The notes under the pieces were generated by a model that saw only the letters and a list, made by a program, of their open reading frames with translations, was not told the origin of the DNA and ran no database searches. From NCBI GenBank assembly GCA_023052935.1, contig CM041297.1:46686417-46750416 (forward strand): 64,000 nucleotides of DNA. Reading direction: 5' to 3'. The DNA is from Piezodorus guildinii. Taxonomy: Eukaryota > Arthropoda > Insecta > Hemiptera > Pentatomidae. Of the stretch, positions 33,240-45,260 are shown in pieces; position 1 is the stretch's first letter; the number at the start of each line of letters is the position of its first letter. The position numbers were made by a program, and so were the translations under genes.

Positions 33240-33903
33240 TAATAATTGAAGTGGCTCCTACCTTCCATACGTAGACAATATTTCCTAGGGACATATCTCT
33301 ACCGAGTCATTAAATCTCAACATCCTCCATATATTCACAGTATCCTTCAATTCAAATCCTCAATTCTCTCACTTGAAACTGGATCACGCCATTCTGACCT
33401 TTACATTCCTACCCATAGGACTAAATCTTTTGATAATTCCTTTTATATCCGATCTGCATCTTACTGGAATTCCCTACCTAATCATATTCGCCTTGCTTCT
33501 TCCCTTCTCTCATTCAAATCCCATATTTTTCAACACCTTCATAGATCCCAAAGAGACGCACACTTAATGTAAACTTGTTAATTCACTATTCTACTTTCAA
33601 CGTAAGATAATTTTATTTTTATCAAAATCCTAGAGTTATGGATTAATTCATTAATTTTATTTATTTAGAAATTGTTCAGCTCTATTATTTTAAGCAGATT
33701 TTTTTTCTTTTGTATACATTCCATATATTTTGTATATGTCTATATAAATAGGTCTTATTTTTATTTTTTACACATTTGTAAATAAAAGTTTATTTTATTG
33801 GTCTCTAGGCCAGACATGTATATTGAAGTGTATATTTACTGTACGACATTGTTAATCTTAAGGGACATAGTCCCAGAATAAAGTAATTTTATTATTTATT
33901 TAT
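33240..33903 (+). mobile_element. CR1-like LINE 3' end
   Basis: An open frame of 108 codons (33246-33572) reads LLPSIRRQYFLGTYLYRVIK, R-T-K-S-F-D-N-S-F-Y, S-A-S-Y-W-N-S-L-P-N-H-I-R, L-L-S-F-K-S-H-I-F, the typical CR1/L2-type C-terminus, then stop. The 3' UTR ends in hairpin GGGACATAGTCCC (33862-33874), AGAATAAAG and a (TTTA) tail at 33885-33910. Confidence 0.85.
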
Positions 33904-33910
33904 TTATTTA

Positions 33911-34255
33911 ATGCACAACGATATTTATAAAATACATTAAACTTTGCATTATAATATCTCCAAGATAAAAGGAATAAACTTGGTCAAAATTAAACGTGTA
34001 GAAGAGATATAGCATTGGTCCATAGCCAACGCTAAATTATTCTTCCCATCTAATTTTAATTAAAGGTATAAATTTCGTGGGGTTTGTCAGAAAAACAAAG
34101 TATAAAACTGCTAAAGAACTTGATTATTTTTTCACTTTATCAAGTACAGGAAGCTGTTACTTATATTTACATTTATGACTTATTTTTAATATATTCTTCA
34201 TGAACGATTTACAATAAACATCACACATGGGTTTAAGACTTGTTTATTCCAAAAA
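33911..34255. other. unassigned DNA
   Basis: Nothing recognised. Confidence 0.4.
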
Positions 34256-35159
34256 TCCGGTGCGGGCAACACTTGACTATCATTTACCTCGGTTACTAAA
34301 ATCAATTTAAGAACTATCAAATATACTTCAATTTAAAAAATATTTGAAGCTGATTTTAATAAAACGTGTATTCATTTTCGTTTGAAACATATGATTTAGA
34401 TTAAATAATATAACTATATTAAATTATTTATCAGTAATAAGTTTATTCTCCATTGGTCACTTTATATTACCTTTTACAACTTTGTGTATCAGATATTTTT
34501 TCTAAAATCTTTCTCTTTCTAGCGGTATATAATACGTCTATGTTACTGTTCTTATAATCAAAAACACCAAAACAACATAAAAAAATATCTTTGCACTTTT
34601 CTCCTTTGGTTGTTTATCGAATTCACTCAACTTGAATATTTAGCTGTTATTTATCAATGCTAATAAGATGATGTGCCTAATTTTTTAAATATACAAAATT
34701 AAAGGTGCTTTAGAGGAAGAAAATTCAAAATATCGCCATTCAAGCCCTGTAAGGCTATTTTAATCAGAATGAAACCTATGCCATATTAAAGCCCATTAAA
34801 TTTTACACCAACGATAGCGAGTTTAATCAAAATCGTTACAGCCGTTTTTGAGAAAATCATAAAAAGATGCAAAATGCATAGTATAAAGTGGCTCTTTCGT
34901 TCAGTGCATTTTGGTGTAAATCAAAAGTTGCTGTAACATCTAGGGCCCATAGTTATCTTAAATATGAAATTTTAGTTTAGTACGAATTTTGGTTTTTGTC
35001 CTAGAATTGCCGCACACACAGACCTTTTTTCGGGACTTGGTTATTTGGACTGAAGAGACTTTAAAACGTAAATTTCTGGTGAAAACTGGAATTCGGAAAT
35101 TTTCACGATCGCAATACTTTCCCTTACTATATATTTCATATACAAGTAAGTGAAAGTAA
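34256..35159 (+). mobile_element. complete H element, variant hairpin
   Basis: 5' TCCGGTGCGGGCAACAC. The 3' end has TTACTATATATTTCATATAC in place of the short perfect hairpin, a variant also seen at 2750, 36350 and 40200. Followed by an 18-base A run. Confidence 0.9.
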
Positions 35160-35336
35160 AAAAAAAAAAAAAAAAATGAGAGGTTTATAATTATCAATTA
35201 AAACTGGAAACGGCGCAATCCGATGAGGTCAGATTGAGTGTGGTTTTCCGTTGTTTTGAAACAATCCAAATATTAAAATGGTTCTTTGATATTCAAAATT
35301 AATATGATTTATTATTAAGATCCATGGTTTAAAATC

Positions 35337-35486
35337 CTTATGCCGTCCTTCAGAAGGTTGTCCCGAGCCTGTGCAATGTCAGGTACCCGTTAAAGATACT
35401 GTCCTAATTAAACCTGCATATGCAAAATTTATAATTTCCACTGTAGCGTAAGTCCGAATAGCCACATTAGCATAAAGTGACGTTAA
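35337..35486 (+). mobile_element. SINE-A, body only
   Basis: AAAATCCTTATGCCGTCCTT to AAAGTGACGTTAAAAAA; a 30-base deletion removes GGAGGGGACGTTAAAAGG. Ends exactly where the next H element starts. Confidence 0.8.
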
Positions 35487-35491
35487 AAAAA

Positions 35492-36378
35492 TCGGGTGCG
35501 GGCAATACACGACTTTCACTTACCACCGTTGTTAAAATCGATTAAAGAATCGTCAAATAAAGTAAGATATAAAAATGAGTGAAACTAATAAAGAATTAAT
35601 TAAATTGAATTTCTATAGAAACATGTGTTTATTAAAAAATCTATTATATTATTATCTAAAATAATCAGTTAGTTTTATCGGCGTTTCATCACTCTTTATT
35701 AGATTTTACAAGCTTGAGTATAATATAATATTTTTTCTAAAATCCTTAGCTTTCCAACGGTATATTATACATCTATATAATACTGTTCTTATGTTCAAAA
35801 GCGAAAAATTGCATCAAAAAAATATTTTTGCACATTTCTCCTCTAGTCCGATATGCAATTCATTCAAATTATATGTTTTCCTGTATTTATCGTTGATCAG
35901 ATTATATTGTTATTTTTTTAGTAGGTACAAAATTAAAGGTACTTTAGGAAAAGAAAATTTGAGATATCAGCATTCCTGTCAGACTATTTTAATCAGAATT
36001 AAACTTACATGATATTAAATCCCATCAAATTTTAATTCGATATATAGAGTTTAATCAAAATCGTTAGAACCGTTTTTGAGAAAATCGTAAAACCTTGCAA
36101 AATGCATGGTATAAAGTGGCTCTTCTGGTTAGCTGATTTTGATGAAAAAGTTTCTGTAACATTTCGGGCGTATATTTGTCTTAAATATGAAATTTAAGTT
36201 TCATAGTACTTTTCGTTTTCGCCCGGGAATTACCACATAGACCTTTTTTCGGGACTTGGTCATTTGGACTCAGGGGACCCTAAAACGTGAATTACCGGTG
36301 AAAACTGGAATTCGAAACTTTGCACGATCGCAATACATTCCCTTACTATATATTTCAGATATAAGTAAGTGAAAGTAA
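35492..36378 (+). mobile_element. complete H element, no microsatellite
   Basis: 5' TCGGGTGCGGGCAATACACG and 3' GTAAGTGAAAGTAA. The CA repeat is reduced to ACCACATAGACC, showing the microsatellite is dispensable. Confidence 0.9.
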
Positions 36379-38285
36379 AAAACGGAATATGATGTGAGGG
36401 CAGTATTAGTGAGTGCCTAATAGTATTTAAAAAATTTTCAATCAAGACTTCAGCCTGGAAGACAAAAAAACCTAGAACAACTGTTGGAGAACTTACAGGG
36501 AAACTAGATGACTAACTCAAGATGGAAAAATGGGATTTCTTACTGACTAAACGACCGCCAAAAATCAGCGTTATAAAATTTTTTCTTTTATAGGTTATGA
36601 AGTTACTTCCTCATTTCTTTACCCAAACAATAAAAATGTTAATAGACAAAAAAAAAAAAAAAAACCAAACGATCCACTTCTATCGACACCCGAGTTACCA
36701 TCCGGAACTCTCGCCAACTTTTTTAGACATCTATACAACATTTTCAAAATAAAAATATTATTAATCAAAGAGCCTTTAGAAAATGGGATTTATGAATTAA
36801 AAAAATTTATTCAGTTACTATATATCAGCTGCCAACACATCGGCAGAAACGTTTTGAAAATTATATCCAATAATTTTAGATTAATAAAAGCTGCCATAAA
36901 TAATTTGTGTTTCTTTTGAAATCATGATCCAGCATTATTTTCAGGACAACCCAATATCTTAATTTTATTAGGAAAATGAAGTATGCTGTAAAAAATGGTA
37001 TCAAAATATCAATTTATTTGTTTTACTATTGATATTAATAATCCCAAATAATTATTAATTAATATTGTTATAACATCATTCTACTGAGCCATTTAAAAAG
37101 GTTTCGGCATTCTACATAACATTACTTTATCATACTTCATTTAATTATGTGTGTATATTAAATTATCATATCGTCTTACCTGATGAGCATATATTGTGTC
37201 ATTAAATATTTTTTTAAATGTCTTTACATGTTTCTACAATCTTCTGTTATGAAAATACAGCGAATTTAGTTTGTAATGGTCGCATTGAATTGTAGCATAG
37301 TCTCACCTCAAATTATTTTTAATTAGTTTTGTCCTTGTGATGCAACCTCGCGCGTGTTATTTTGGGTGGACAATAACACATAACTTGTGAATACCCTTAT
37401 ATAATACGTAAGATGCTCTGATCGGTATTCGCCGTGAGTGGAGGTAAAAGCTACGTTGGGTAATTACGAATATTCATTAGTCCTCTGAAGTTTTATTTTG
37501 ATACTTCCAAAATTTCAAGGTTTTCATGTTATTATTAAAGTTAGATATAACTATAGGTTTAGGAAAACTGTGAGGCCACACACTGTTCTTTCGTTCCTTA
37601 ATATCCTAGAAAGTCGAGGAATCAGACATTTGTTCCATGTAACTCCCGAACTGTTGAACGGATAAAGAGCACAGAAAAATATTGACATGCGCCAACGTCA
37701 GAACACCTGCTTAAAATCCGTGATGATCCAATGTTCGTACATGTGAAATTAAGATGAATCAGAGAATGGAATGTTGGAAAGAACGTTATACCTGACCTGT
37801 ACGAAGAACTTGTTATCCGCCATTGGGATCCACTTGTTGAGCCTTAGGAAAGTTTTTGCACTCCAAGTTACACAATTTTCGTCTTCGGTCATTGCATCCA
37901 CACCGCCATTCGTTCGCTTGTTTGCATTCTTGATGGTAATTCATGATATTTATCCTAAATTCTTGATAGAAACCAATGGTATAACATGACCAGCACATTA
38001 CATTCTGTATACTTCTACGGAAGTATGAATACATCTTTTTGGATCACTCCACGCACAGTGATTTCAGGTAACCTTTATGTCCGAGTAGCGTTTCTCTGGG
38101 TAAGGCCATTTCGACTAAAGCAACGGCACTGGCCACTAGTTTGGAGTGCAATACCATGTTGAGGATTAATGATAATTGTAATTAACAAGTTTTTAAATCA
38201 ATTTCAACCTTATTTTATACTGTTGCCACGAAATCGCAATAAGAACTGTTATTATTAAAGTGATTACTACCTTAGTTCATGTTTT
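36379..38285. other. longest repeat-poor stretch; one small Cys-rich frame
   Basis: About 1.9 kb without any window-wide repeat. No gene could be supported. A reverse-strand frame (37813-38034, 73 codons) has cysteines spaced C-x-C-x7-C-x3-C near its end; it lacks a signal peptide, and no splice model was found. Confidence 0.4.
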
Positions 38286-38517
38286 TGTTTATTCGTTTAA
38301 CGTCACTTTTATGCAACCATGGCTAATCGGACGATGCTATAGTGGGAGTCCTAAATTTTGCCTATCCAGGTTTGATTAGAATAGGGATTTTTAACGAGTA
38401 CCTGACATCGCACAGGCTCGGGACCACCTTATAACGACCCCTTCGAAGGACGGCGTAACTAAGGATTTTTTACTCCCATTAAAAAACCCTAGGACCACCT
38501 GCGGGTTTGAAACCGGG
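38286..38517 (-). mobile_element. SINE-A, head partial
   Basis: Reverse copy from TTCGTTTAACGTCACTTTTA to CTGCGGGTTTGAAACCGG; cut at the B box by an H fragment. Confidence 0.85.
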
Positions 38518-38950
38518 GTTTTTTTTTTTTGCTCTTTTCTCCTTTAGTTGGTCATCAACTTTGTTCAAATTGTATATTTAACAATATTTTATCCCTACTA
38601 ATAAGACGATATGGTTAATTTTTTTTTTTTTAATCATCACAATTAAAGGTACTTTAAAGGAAGAAATTTCAAAGTATCATATAAGCCTAGGCAGACTATT
38701 TTAATCATAATCAAACCTACACCATATCAAAAGTCCATTAAGTTTTACATTGATATATAAAAGTTGTTGTAATATCTGAGGCATATACGCTCTTAAAACA
38801 TGAAACTTTAGGTTTATACAAATTATTGCTTTTGAGCTAGGCTTACCTCACACAGCTTTTTGCAGGACTAGGTCATTCGAATCCAAAAATGGGTATTTCC
38901 GAAAAATGAAAACTCGAATTCGAAAATGTTTACTATCGTAAAAAAGAAAG
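38518..38950 (+). mobile_element. H element, 5' truncated
   Basis: Begins at GCTCTTTTCTCCTTTAGTTG and runs to CTCGAATTCGAAAATG. Diverged, and the terminal hairpin is lost. Confidence 0.7.
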
Positions 38951-39009
38951 AGATTTTTTTATTTTTTTTAAAGATCAATAATATATCACATAAAAAAAAA
39001 TAAAATAAA

Positions 39010-39324
39010 AAAACACCTGTGCCACTATAACTCATAAAGGGTCTTGAGCTCAGTACATATAGAGATTCTTACTGTTTCTAGGCCAACGGCAGTGCAATGA
39101 GATGATTCGGCTGAGATCACGCTCAGAGCCGCCAGGTTTTTCCCTATTTTTGGGTACCCACTTTATAGAGACTGAGTCTGTCCCAGGGGTCTTCATACCA
39201 TACCCTAGGGTCGCCCCTCGGCTGAAATGACAGAATAAGTAATATTCTGTCATAACCGAGATTCGAACCCAGGACCCGGAGCACTGTAAACTAGCGCTCT
39301 ATCCATTAGACTACGCCGATCCCT
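39010..39324 (-). mobile_element. SINE-B copy
   Basis: The reverse-complement head starts AGGGATCGGCGTAGTCTAAT, with A-box-like TAGTCTAATGGATAGAGCG and B box GGTTCGAATCT, giving a tRNA-like head. The body contains GGGTACCCACTTTA-type sequence in the + strand reading. A second copy at 42893 shows it is a dispersed family, not a tRNA gene. Confidence 0.8.
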
Positions 39325-39414
39325 GATTTAACATTAAGAAATATACCTATCATATCTTTTCTTTGGTTTTAAGGATTGACATGAAGGTGATATTTTAAGT
39401 GACTATTGCTAATT

Positions 39415-40233
39415 TTAAACACGCGGCTTTCACCTTGGTTGTTAACATTTATTTAAGAACTAATAAATAGAGTTCAAAAAGGTTTAAAGAAATATATTTC
39501 GTAGGAAAGTTGTTTTATATTAAATAATATACAATATACAATTTCTTACTATACAGCAATTAGTTAGTTTTTACGCTTTTATTTGTGTATAAGATAATAT
39601 TTTTCCTAAAATCTTTAGCTTTCCAACGCTATATTATACATATATATTACTTACTGTTCTTATCTTCAAAAAAACAAAATTACATTTTAAAATATTTTTT
39701 CTTATTTCTCCTATAGGTCATTATCAAATTCCTCCAACTAAATCTTGTGATAAGTTTTTTCGAATCAATAAAATTAAAGATACTGTGGAGGAAAAAAATG
39801 AACGAAAATATCGGCATTTAAGCCCTGCACGACTATTTTAATCAGAATAAAGTCTTTATGATTAAAATTAAAATTCTACATCGATATAGTGAGCCTAATA
39901 AAATCGCTATAGCCGTTTTTAAGAAAATCGTAAAAAGGTGCAAAATGCATGGTATAAAAAAGCGCTTCTGATCAGCCAATTTTGATAAAAATGTTGCTGT
40001 AACATGGGCGTATAGTTAGTTATCTTAAATATGAAATGCCAGTTTCGTACGACCTTACGTTTTCGTGTTAGATTTACCACCACACATACAGACATACCTT
40101 TTTTCGGGACTTGGTTGTTTGGACTCAGGGGACCCTAAAATGTTTATTTCCGTTGAAAAGTGGAATTCGAAAATTTACACGATCGCAATACTTTCCCTTA
40201 CTGTATATTTCATAAATAGGTAAATGAAAGTAT
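39415..40233 (+). mobile_element. H element, 5' end decayed
   Basis: CGGCTTTCACCTTGGTTGTT retains the subterminal motif. Internal blocks are in order; the 3' end has the long TATATTTCATAAATAGG variant and TGAAAGTA. Confidence 0.75.
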
Positions 40234-41459
40234 AAATATCAATGACCACTAGCCGATGAGATACATAAATGCATATGTTTATATATGTCTTATTTAGAAA
40301 ATTTTAAATAGAAGTACTTAACCTGCTTATAAAATACTCTTACCTTAAATTAATCAATAATGATATGATAAAACTTTTGTCCTTCTGAGTTTTAATCCTT
40401 CCTTCTATTTATGTGTGTTGAGCTATCTATGAAGTGTGATATTTCAATTCAAATAAGAAATACATAGAAAATACAGCACGTAATCTAACCAGCTCTGTGG
40501 AACACCAACCTTACTCCAACATTAGACACTGACTGAATGTTTTGTTCGCTATCAGAGAGAAGAGTAGGGATCTAACAATCGATTAATCGAACCCCTTTGG
40601 ATCATTCGGCTGTACGATCGATATTAAACTGGTTTTAACTAGTTTAGTATTCTAAATATTAGGATTAGAGATATTTTTCATACTTTTGAGATTTAAAATT
40701 AATCCGATTATTATTTTTAGAGATATGAAAATGTGTTTTAATAGATGAAAAAAAAAATTAGCGTTCTTAAAATTCCTTGATTAAAATAAAAAAATAAACT
40801 TAAATTGAGTGGGATCGATTTCAAACATTCAGGTTAGTTAAGCCTATTATTATCAATTGATATTACATTATAGGTAAATGGATTTTTACAAGCAGGATTT
40901 GAACTACTGTTGTTTTTCTTTCTTATTTTTAAAAATTTATTTACTATTATTTTTTTCTAATTATTGTATTTATTTTTTTAACTAATATTAATTTATTGTA
41001 TTATATACTTTTATTATTATTTATTTTTTTACTATTATTTTTTTTTCCCCTGGAATATTATCTAACATTCATATATCTCAAATAAACTTATACCTATATA
41101 ATTAAATTTGGATAATTATTGTTTAATTTATTTTTATTATAGATTATTTTAATTTATATCAATATAGACTATTTTAACTAATATTATTTATTTTAAATTA
41201 GTCTTCTAAAATGAATATATCTGGCGCTGTTGACCGCGATTTTTGTGCCATTAAGATTTAAAACCAACCTTATAAGTAGAAAAACTATGATTAAAAGATT
41301 AACAATTTTTTTCTTCATTGCTGGCCTCATTTACTACTTTTTTTTTTTTTAATTGTCCTGTAAAATAATAAATAAAAAAAAACGAACATATATTATTCTT
41401 TTTTACAACGTTGATATTTAAAATGATGATTTTTTTTACAACGAATTACCTATTTAAAA
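40234..41459. other. unassigned, very AT-rich DNA
   Basis: Long T- and A-rich runs (40900-41170, 41338-41350). No gene, RNA or dispersed repeat recognised. Confidence 0.4.
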
Positions 41460-41460
41460 C

Positions 41461-41576
41461 GCGGGATCACTTGTAGCTGGGTGGCTAGCAAAACAGCCTC
41501 CCATGCCAAAGGTCACGGGTTCAAACCCGCAGGTGGTCATAGGATTTTTTAATGGCATTAAAATATCCTTAGTCAT
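41461..41576 (+). mobile_element. SINE-A head and start of body
   Basis: TAGCTGGGTGGCTAGC A-box region and GGTTCAAACCCGC B box, body to ATGCCGTCC, where it joins a mariner fragment without a gap. Confidence 0.85.
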
Positions 41577-41872
41577 GCTATGCCGTCCGACTTGTCTCCA
41601 ACAGATTACCACCTGTTCAGGAATTTAGACAGCTTCGTCAAAGGAAAAATTTTTGAAAATGATGATCAAGTGAAAAGTGCGTTTTCAGATTTTGTTTCAC
41701 TTCAAAGCTCAGAGTTTTTCAGTTCGGGAAAAAAAAGTTGGTGTCACGTTGAAAAAATGTGTAGAAAAAGAAGGTAAATACTTCGAATAAAATTATCTTT
41801 TTTTCATATCGTATTTTTAATAAAAATCCTTTACCTTGAAAACGGACATTTCATATGACACAAACCAATATA
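41577..41872 (+). mobile_element. mariner transposase C-terminal fragment
   Basis: Encodes D-L-S-P-T-D-Y-H-L-F-R-N-L (third catalytic Asp of the DD34D mariner type), G-K-I-F-E-N-D-D-Q-V-K-S-A-F, F-F-S-S-G; a frameshift then gives C-V-E-K-E-G-K-Y-F. The end AAAACGGACATTTCATATGA is likely the terminal inverted repeat. The 5' two-thirds are missing. Confidence 0.8.
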
Positions 41873-41879
41873 TTATTAT

Positions 41880-42689
41880 TAAGAAGGAAGTTAAAATAGT
41901 TGAATGTACAGGATCGTGCAAGGGTTTATATTCTTCTATTTTGTATACAGGAAATTTTAGAAAAATATTACGACCGAATTGTAATTAAGTTGATAACATA
42001 AATGGTAAGTTTCTATAAACAACAACATTGTTATTAATTATTTCAAATTTTATACTATTTCATGAAAACGATGTTTCATTGTAAATTCAATGGGATTCCT
42101 AGGGAAACATAATTTAGCTTTTAAAATCTAATTTAAATACTTCATTTAAAATATAAAGAGTAATAAACCTAATAGGATAGGAACCGTTATTATGTTTTAT
42201 AATAACATTGTTTAATTAATTTTTATTGTGCTTTACTTTAACATAGCAAACAAATAAATTTAACTAATTTATTTTTATTAGGTTTTCATTTCTGCCGATG
42301 AATAAATGTAATAATGAATGACATTATAAAATAAACATATTTTCTTGTTAATTGCACTTTTCGTTACGATGAACTAAAACTCCCAAAGCGATAATCTCTA
42401 AATCGGTGAGACTGAGATTTTTATACATAAATGACACCTAATTCAAATTCCGTGCGTGCAGGGGGTCTACTTGTTGAATATGAAGTAGTATAGCTTTGAA
42501 AATAAATTCATAAGAAAAATATTAGTTTGATATTAATGAATGTATTTTTTTTTTTTTTTTTAATATCGTCTAAAAATAAAATAAGCACTGAAAATAACTG
42601 ATTTTATCATACTATCCTTTACTGGCGAAATGAGGTTTCGTTTTATCTTACCAGGAAAGCCAATTGCCTGAACAGATGTCCATGCGCAA
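41880..42689. other. unassigned DNA
   Basis: No gene or repeat identified. Confidence 0.4.
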
Positions 42690-42790
42690 TTAACCAGACA
42701 TACTGATATTGTAAACTGTGCAAATATGTTATTCTCAAGGGACCCAGTCCCAGAATAAAAATCAATTTCTATTCTATTCTATTCTAATCA
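42690..42790 (+). mobile_element. CR1-like LINE 3' terminus
   Basis: Hairpin GGGACCCAGTCCC (42739-42751), CAGAATAAAAATC, then a (TTCTA) tail of about four units. Only the extreme 3' end is present. Confidence 0.7.
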
Positions 42791-42892
42791 TGCTGTGGGA
42801 ACAAAAATGGTTTATGGGAACTTAGTTAGGAATCGCATCACTGCGCACTTATTAACATGTAAACCATCTGATTATATATTTTAAAAAAAAAA

Positions 42893-43195
42893 CTGTTTCA
42901 CTGCAACCCCTGAAAGAGTCTTTGGCCCAGTGTGTATAGAGAGATTCGTACTGTTCCTAGGCGAAAGGTTGTGTAATGTGCTGATTAGGCTGATACACTC
43001 AGTCGACAAGTTTATTCCCCATTTTCGGGTACCCACTTTAAAGAGACTTGTTGTACCTCAGGAGGGCATCCATACTCTAGGATCGCTCTACGGCTGAGGT
43101 AATAGAATAAATAATATTCTGCCACAGCTGGGATTCGAACCCGAGACTTATAGGATAGCAAACCTGTGCTCTATCCCATAGACCACGCTGCCCCC
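42893..43195 (-). mobile_element. SINE-B copy
   Basis: Matches 39010-39324 throughout: GTATAGAGAGATTCGTACTG, GGGTACCCACTTTAAAGAGA and the head CTGGGATTCGAACCCGAGAC at the right. Confidence 0.8.
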
Positions 43196-43267
43196 TGTTT
43201 CATACATTTTTAAATCGAATTATAAAACACTTTTTTTATACAAAAGATCTCTTGTTTGTAGTATTAT

Positions 43268-43469
43268 ATTTATTGTTTGTTTGTTCGTTTAACGTCACTT
43301 TTATGCTACTTTGGCTAATCGGACGATGCTACGGTGGGAGTCCTAAATTTTGCCTATCCAGGTTTTATTAGGATAGGGATCTTTAACGAGTAGCTGACAT
43401 CGCACAGGCTCGGGACCACCTTTTAACGTCCCCTCCGAAGGACGGCATAACTAAGGATTTTTTACTCCC
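43268..43469 (-). mobile_element. SINE-A, tail and body
   Basis: TTCGTTTAACGTCACTTTTA to CTAAGGATTTTTTACTCCCA; stops in the hairpin loop, so no head. Confidence 0.85.
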
Positions 43470-44219
43470 AAGTATTATATTGATTCCTGATCCCGTCGGA
43501 TCTTCTCCTCATTGAATTATAAAGAAGAAAGCACGAATATGAAGTGTGCTTGGTCCAGAATTGTGTGGGTTCGATTTCCGACTCAGTTTAGAACCACCTA
43601 AAGTAAAGTTAAAGGACCACAAATCGCGCTGCCGGGCTAGTTATATTTGTAAAGTTTTTTTTACGATTTTTAGTACTGGCAGAAATTTTAAACTTCCATT
43701 TAAATATGTATATATAATAATTTAATTTAATTTTCATAGTTGAAATGGTTAATTATAGTTTTATTTATTTTTAGCTTCAACTGAGGTGAAATTTTATCAT
43801 ATACTTTACTATCCATAAAACTATGTTATTAAAATCATAAAAATGTTATAAGCTTGTCAGCTCCTCAGCGATGGTAAGAACGTGTGTAAATTAAATTAAA
43901 GATTAGCTTAAGGAATTTCTCATGATAGAGATGATCCCACCAACATAGCGGGAGACATATCTGGTCAGGTTGTGAAATAAAGCAACGAATAAAAAGAAAA
44001 ACGCTAAAAAATATCTTGACCCAGCAAAAAGAAACAATTAAGAAATAATTCATTATATGATATTATATCAAGGTTACAAAAAAATAAAATAAATAAATAA
44101 AATAGTTCAGAATTGTTTTCAACTTGAACAGTTCATCGTCATAGTGACCAATTCAAAAATACGACATAATAAAACGTGTCAAATGAAGACGCCTTAAACT
44201 TTCTGATTTTGTTTTTGTT
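43470..44219. other. unassigned DNA
   Basis: No gene recognised; a GTGTGGGTTCGATTTCCGAC segment near 43564 resembles a B box but has no matching A box. Confidence 0.4.
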
Positions 44220-44490
44220 TGTTTATTTATTTAACGTTCTTTATGCTGCTGTGGCTAATCGGACGATACTACAGTGGGAATCCTAAATTTTGCCTATCCA
44301 GGTTTAATTAGGATAGGGATCTTTAACTAGTATCTGAACTCGCACAGACTCGGAACCACCTTTTAACGGCCCCTCCGAAGGACGGCATTACTAAGAATTT
44401 TTTACTCCCATTAAAAGGTTTAAGTAGGTTTGAACCCGGGACCTTTGGCATAGAAGGCTGTAATGCTAACCGCCCTACAGGTAAACCCAT
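44220..44490 (-). mobile_element. SINE-A, near full length
   Basis: TTATTTATTTAACGTTCTTT to the B-box segment GGTTTGAACCCGGGACC and a worn head. Confidence 0.85.
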
Positions 44491-44664
44491 TTTCTGATTT
44501 TTCTACTCTGGCTAATCAAGTATAAAGTAGACACTTTCCATACAATTGGAAGGCGTTAAATGCCAGTGGTATTGATTATCATTTTTATTTTTGAAATATA
44601 GAATAATTTATTCAATTATTTTCAACAACCTCATGATTACTGCAATGTGTTACTTTGAATTAGG

Positions 44665-45047
44665 TTGGGCTGCAATGGGCATGGGAACAGATGTGGTCGG
44701 AACTTGACAACACCCATAAATTAAGAAATATAAAGCAATCGCCTGATCCATGGAATACATCATTGCGAAGTAATCGCCGCGAGGAAACTGCTTTGGCGAG
44801 ACTTCGCATCGGACATAGCAGGCTCACACATCTCCATCTCATCCTCAGGCAGCCCGTACCAATGTGTGGCTTGTGTAGAGTGCCTCTCTCAATAAAACAC
44901 ATAATTGAGAACTGCCCCAAATTCCATGTACAAATGGATAAACTTAACCTAGCTAGATCGTTGAGTGAGAGCTTGAAGGACTCTAGTGAAACAATTAGTT
45001 CACTGATTAGGTTCGTCAAAGAATGTTCTCTGCTCCCGGAACTATAA
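44665..45047 (+). mobile_element. LINE C-terminal fragment with zinc knuckle
   Basis: The open frame reads W-N-T-S, R-R-E-E-T-A-L-A-R-L-R-I-G-H-S-R-L-T-H, then C-G-L-C-x9-H-I-I-E-N-C-P. This is the region after RNase H or RT in Jockey/I-type LINEs, seen in many insects. Stop at 45047. A purine-rich A/G tract follows as tail. The clade cannot be fixed. Confidence 0.8.
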
Positions 45048-45260
45048 GAAAAAAAAATAAAGAAAGAAAAAAAAAATAATAGTAATAATAAAAAAAGTAT
45101 ATAAAAAAAAAAATAAAGAAAGAAAGAAAAATTGGAATAAATTCACTAATTCAGAATGTGTCAAAAAAATAATAATAAAAAAAATAAACAAAAAAAATAA
45201 ATAAATACAAAAAAAATAGAAGGAAAAAAAAATAAATAGAAAGAAGAAAAAAGAGTAAAA
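45048..45260. repeat. A-rich low-complexity tract
   Basis: AAATAAAGAAAG-type repeats directly downstream of the LINE stop; probably an expanded LINE tail. Confidence 0.7.

Noticed and set aside
36425..36580. Possible mariner helix-turn-helix linker (D-F-S-L-E-D-K)
   Set aside because: Only about seven residues match and no other mariner motif or terminal repeat follows.
39256..39324. tRNA-like sequence with A and B boxes
   Set aside because: The same head with the same body occurs at 42893-43195, so it is a SINE head rather than a tRNA gene; the cloverleaf also looks imperfect.
41461..41535. tRNA-like sequence (TAGCTGGGTGG / GGTTCAAACCC)
   Set aside because: Repeats many times attached to the SINE-A body; not a functional tRNA.
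44660..45019. 119-codon reverse frame
   Set aside because: Antisense shadow of the LINE zinc-knuckle frame at 44691-45047.
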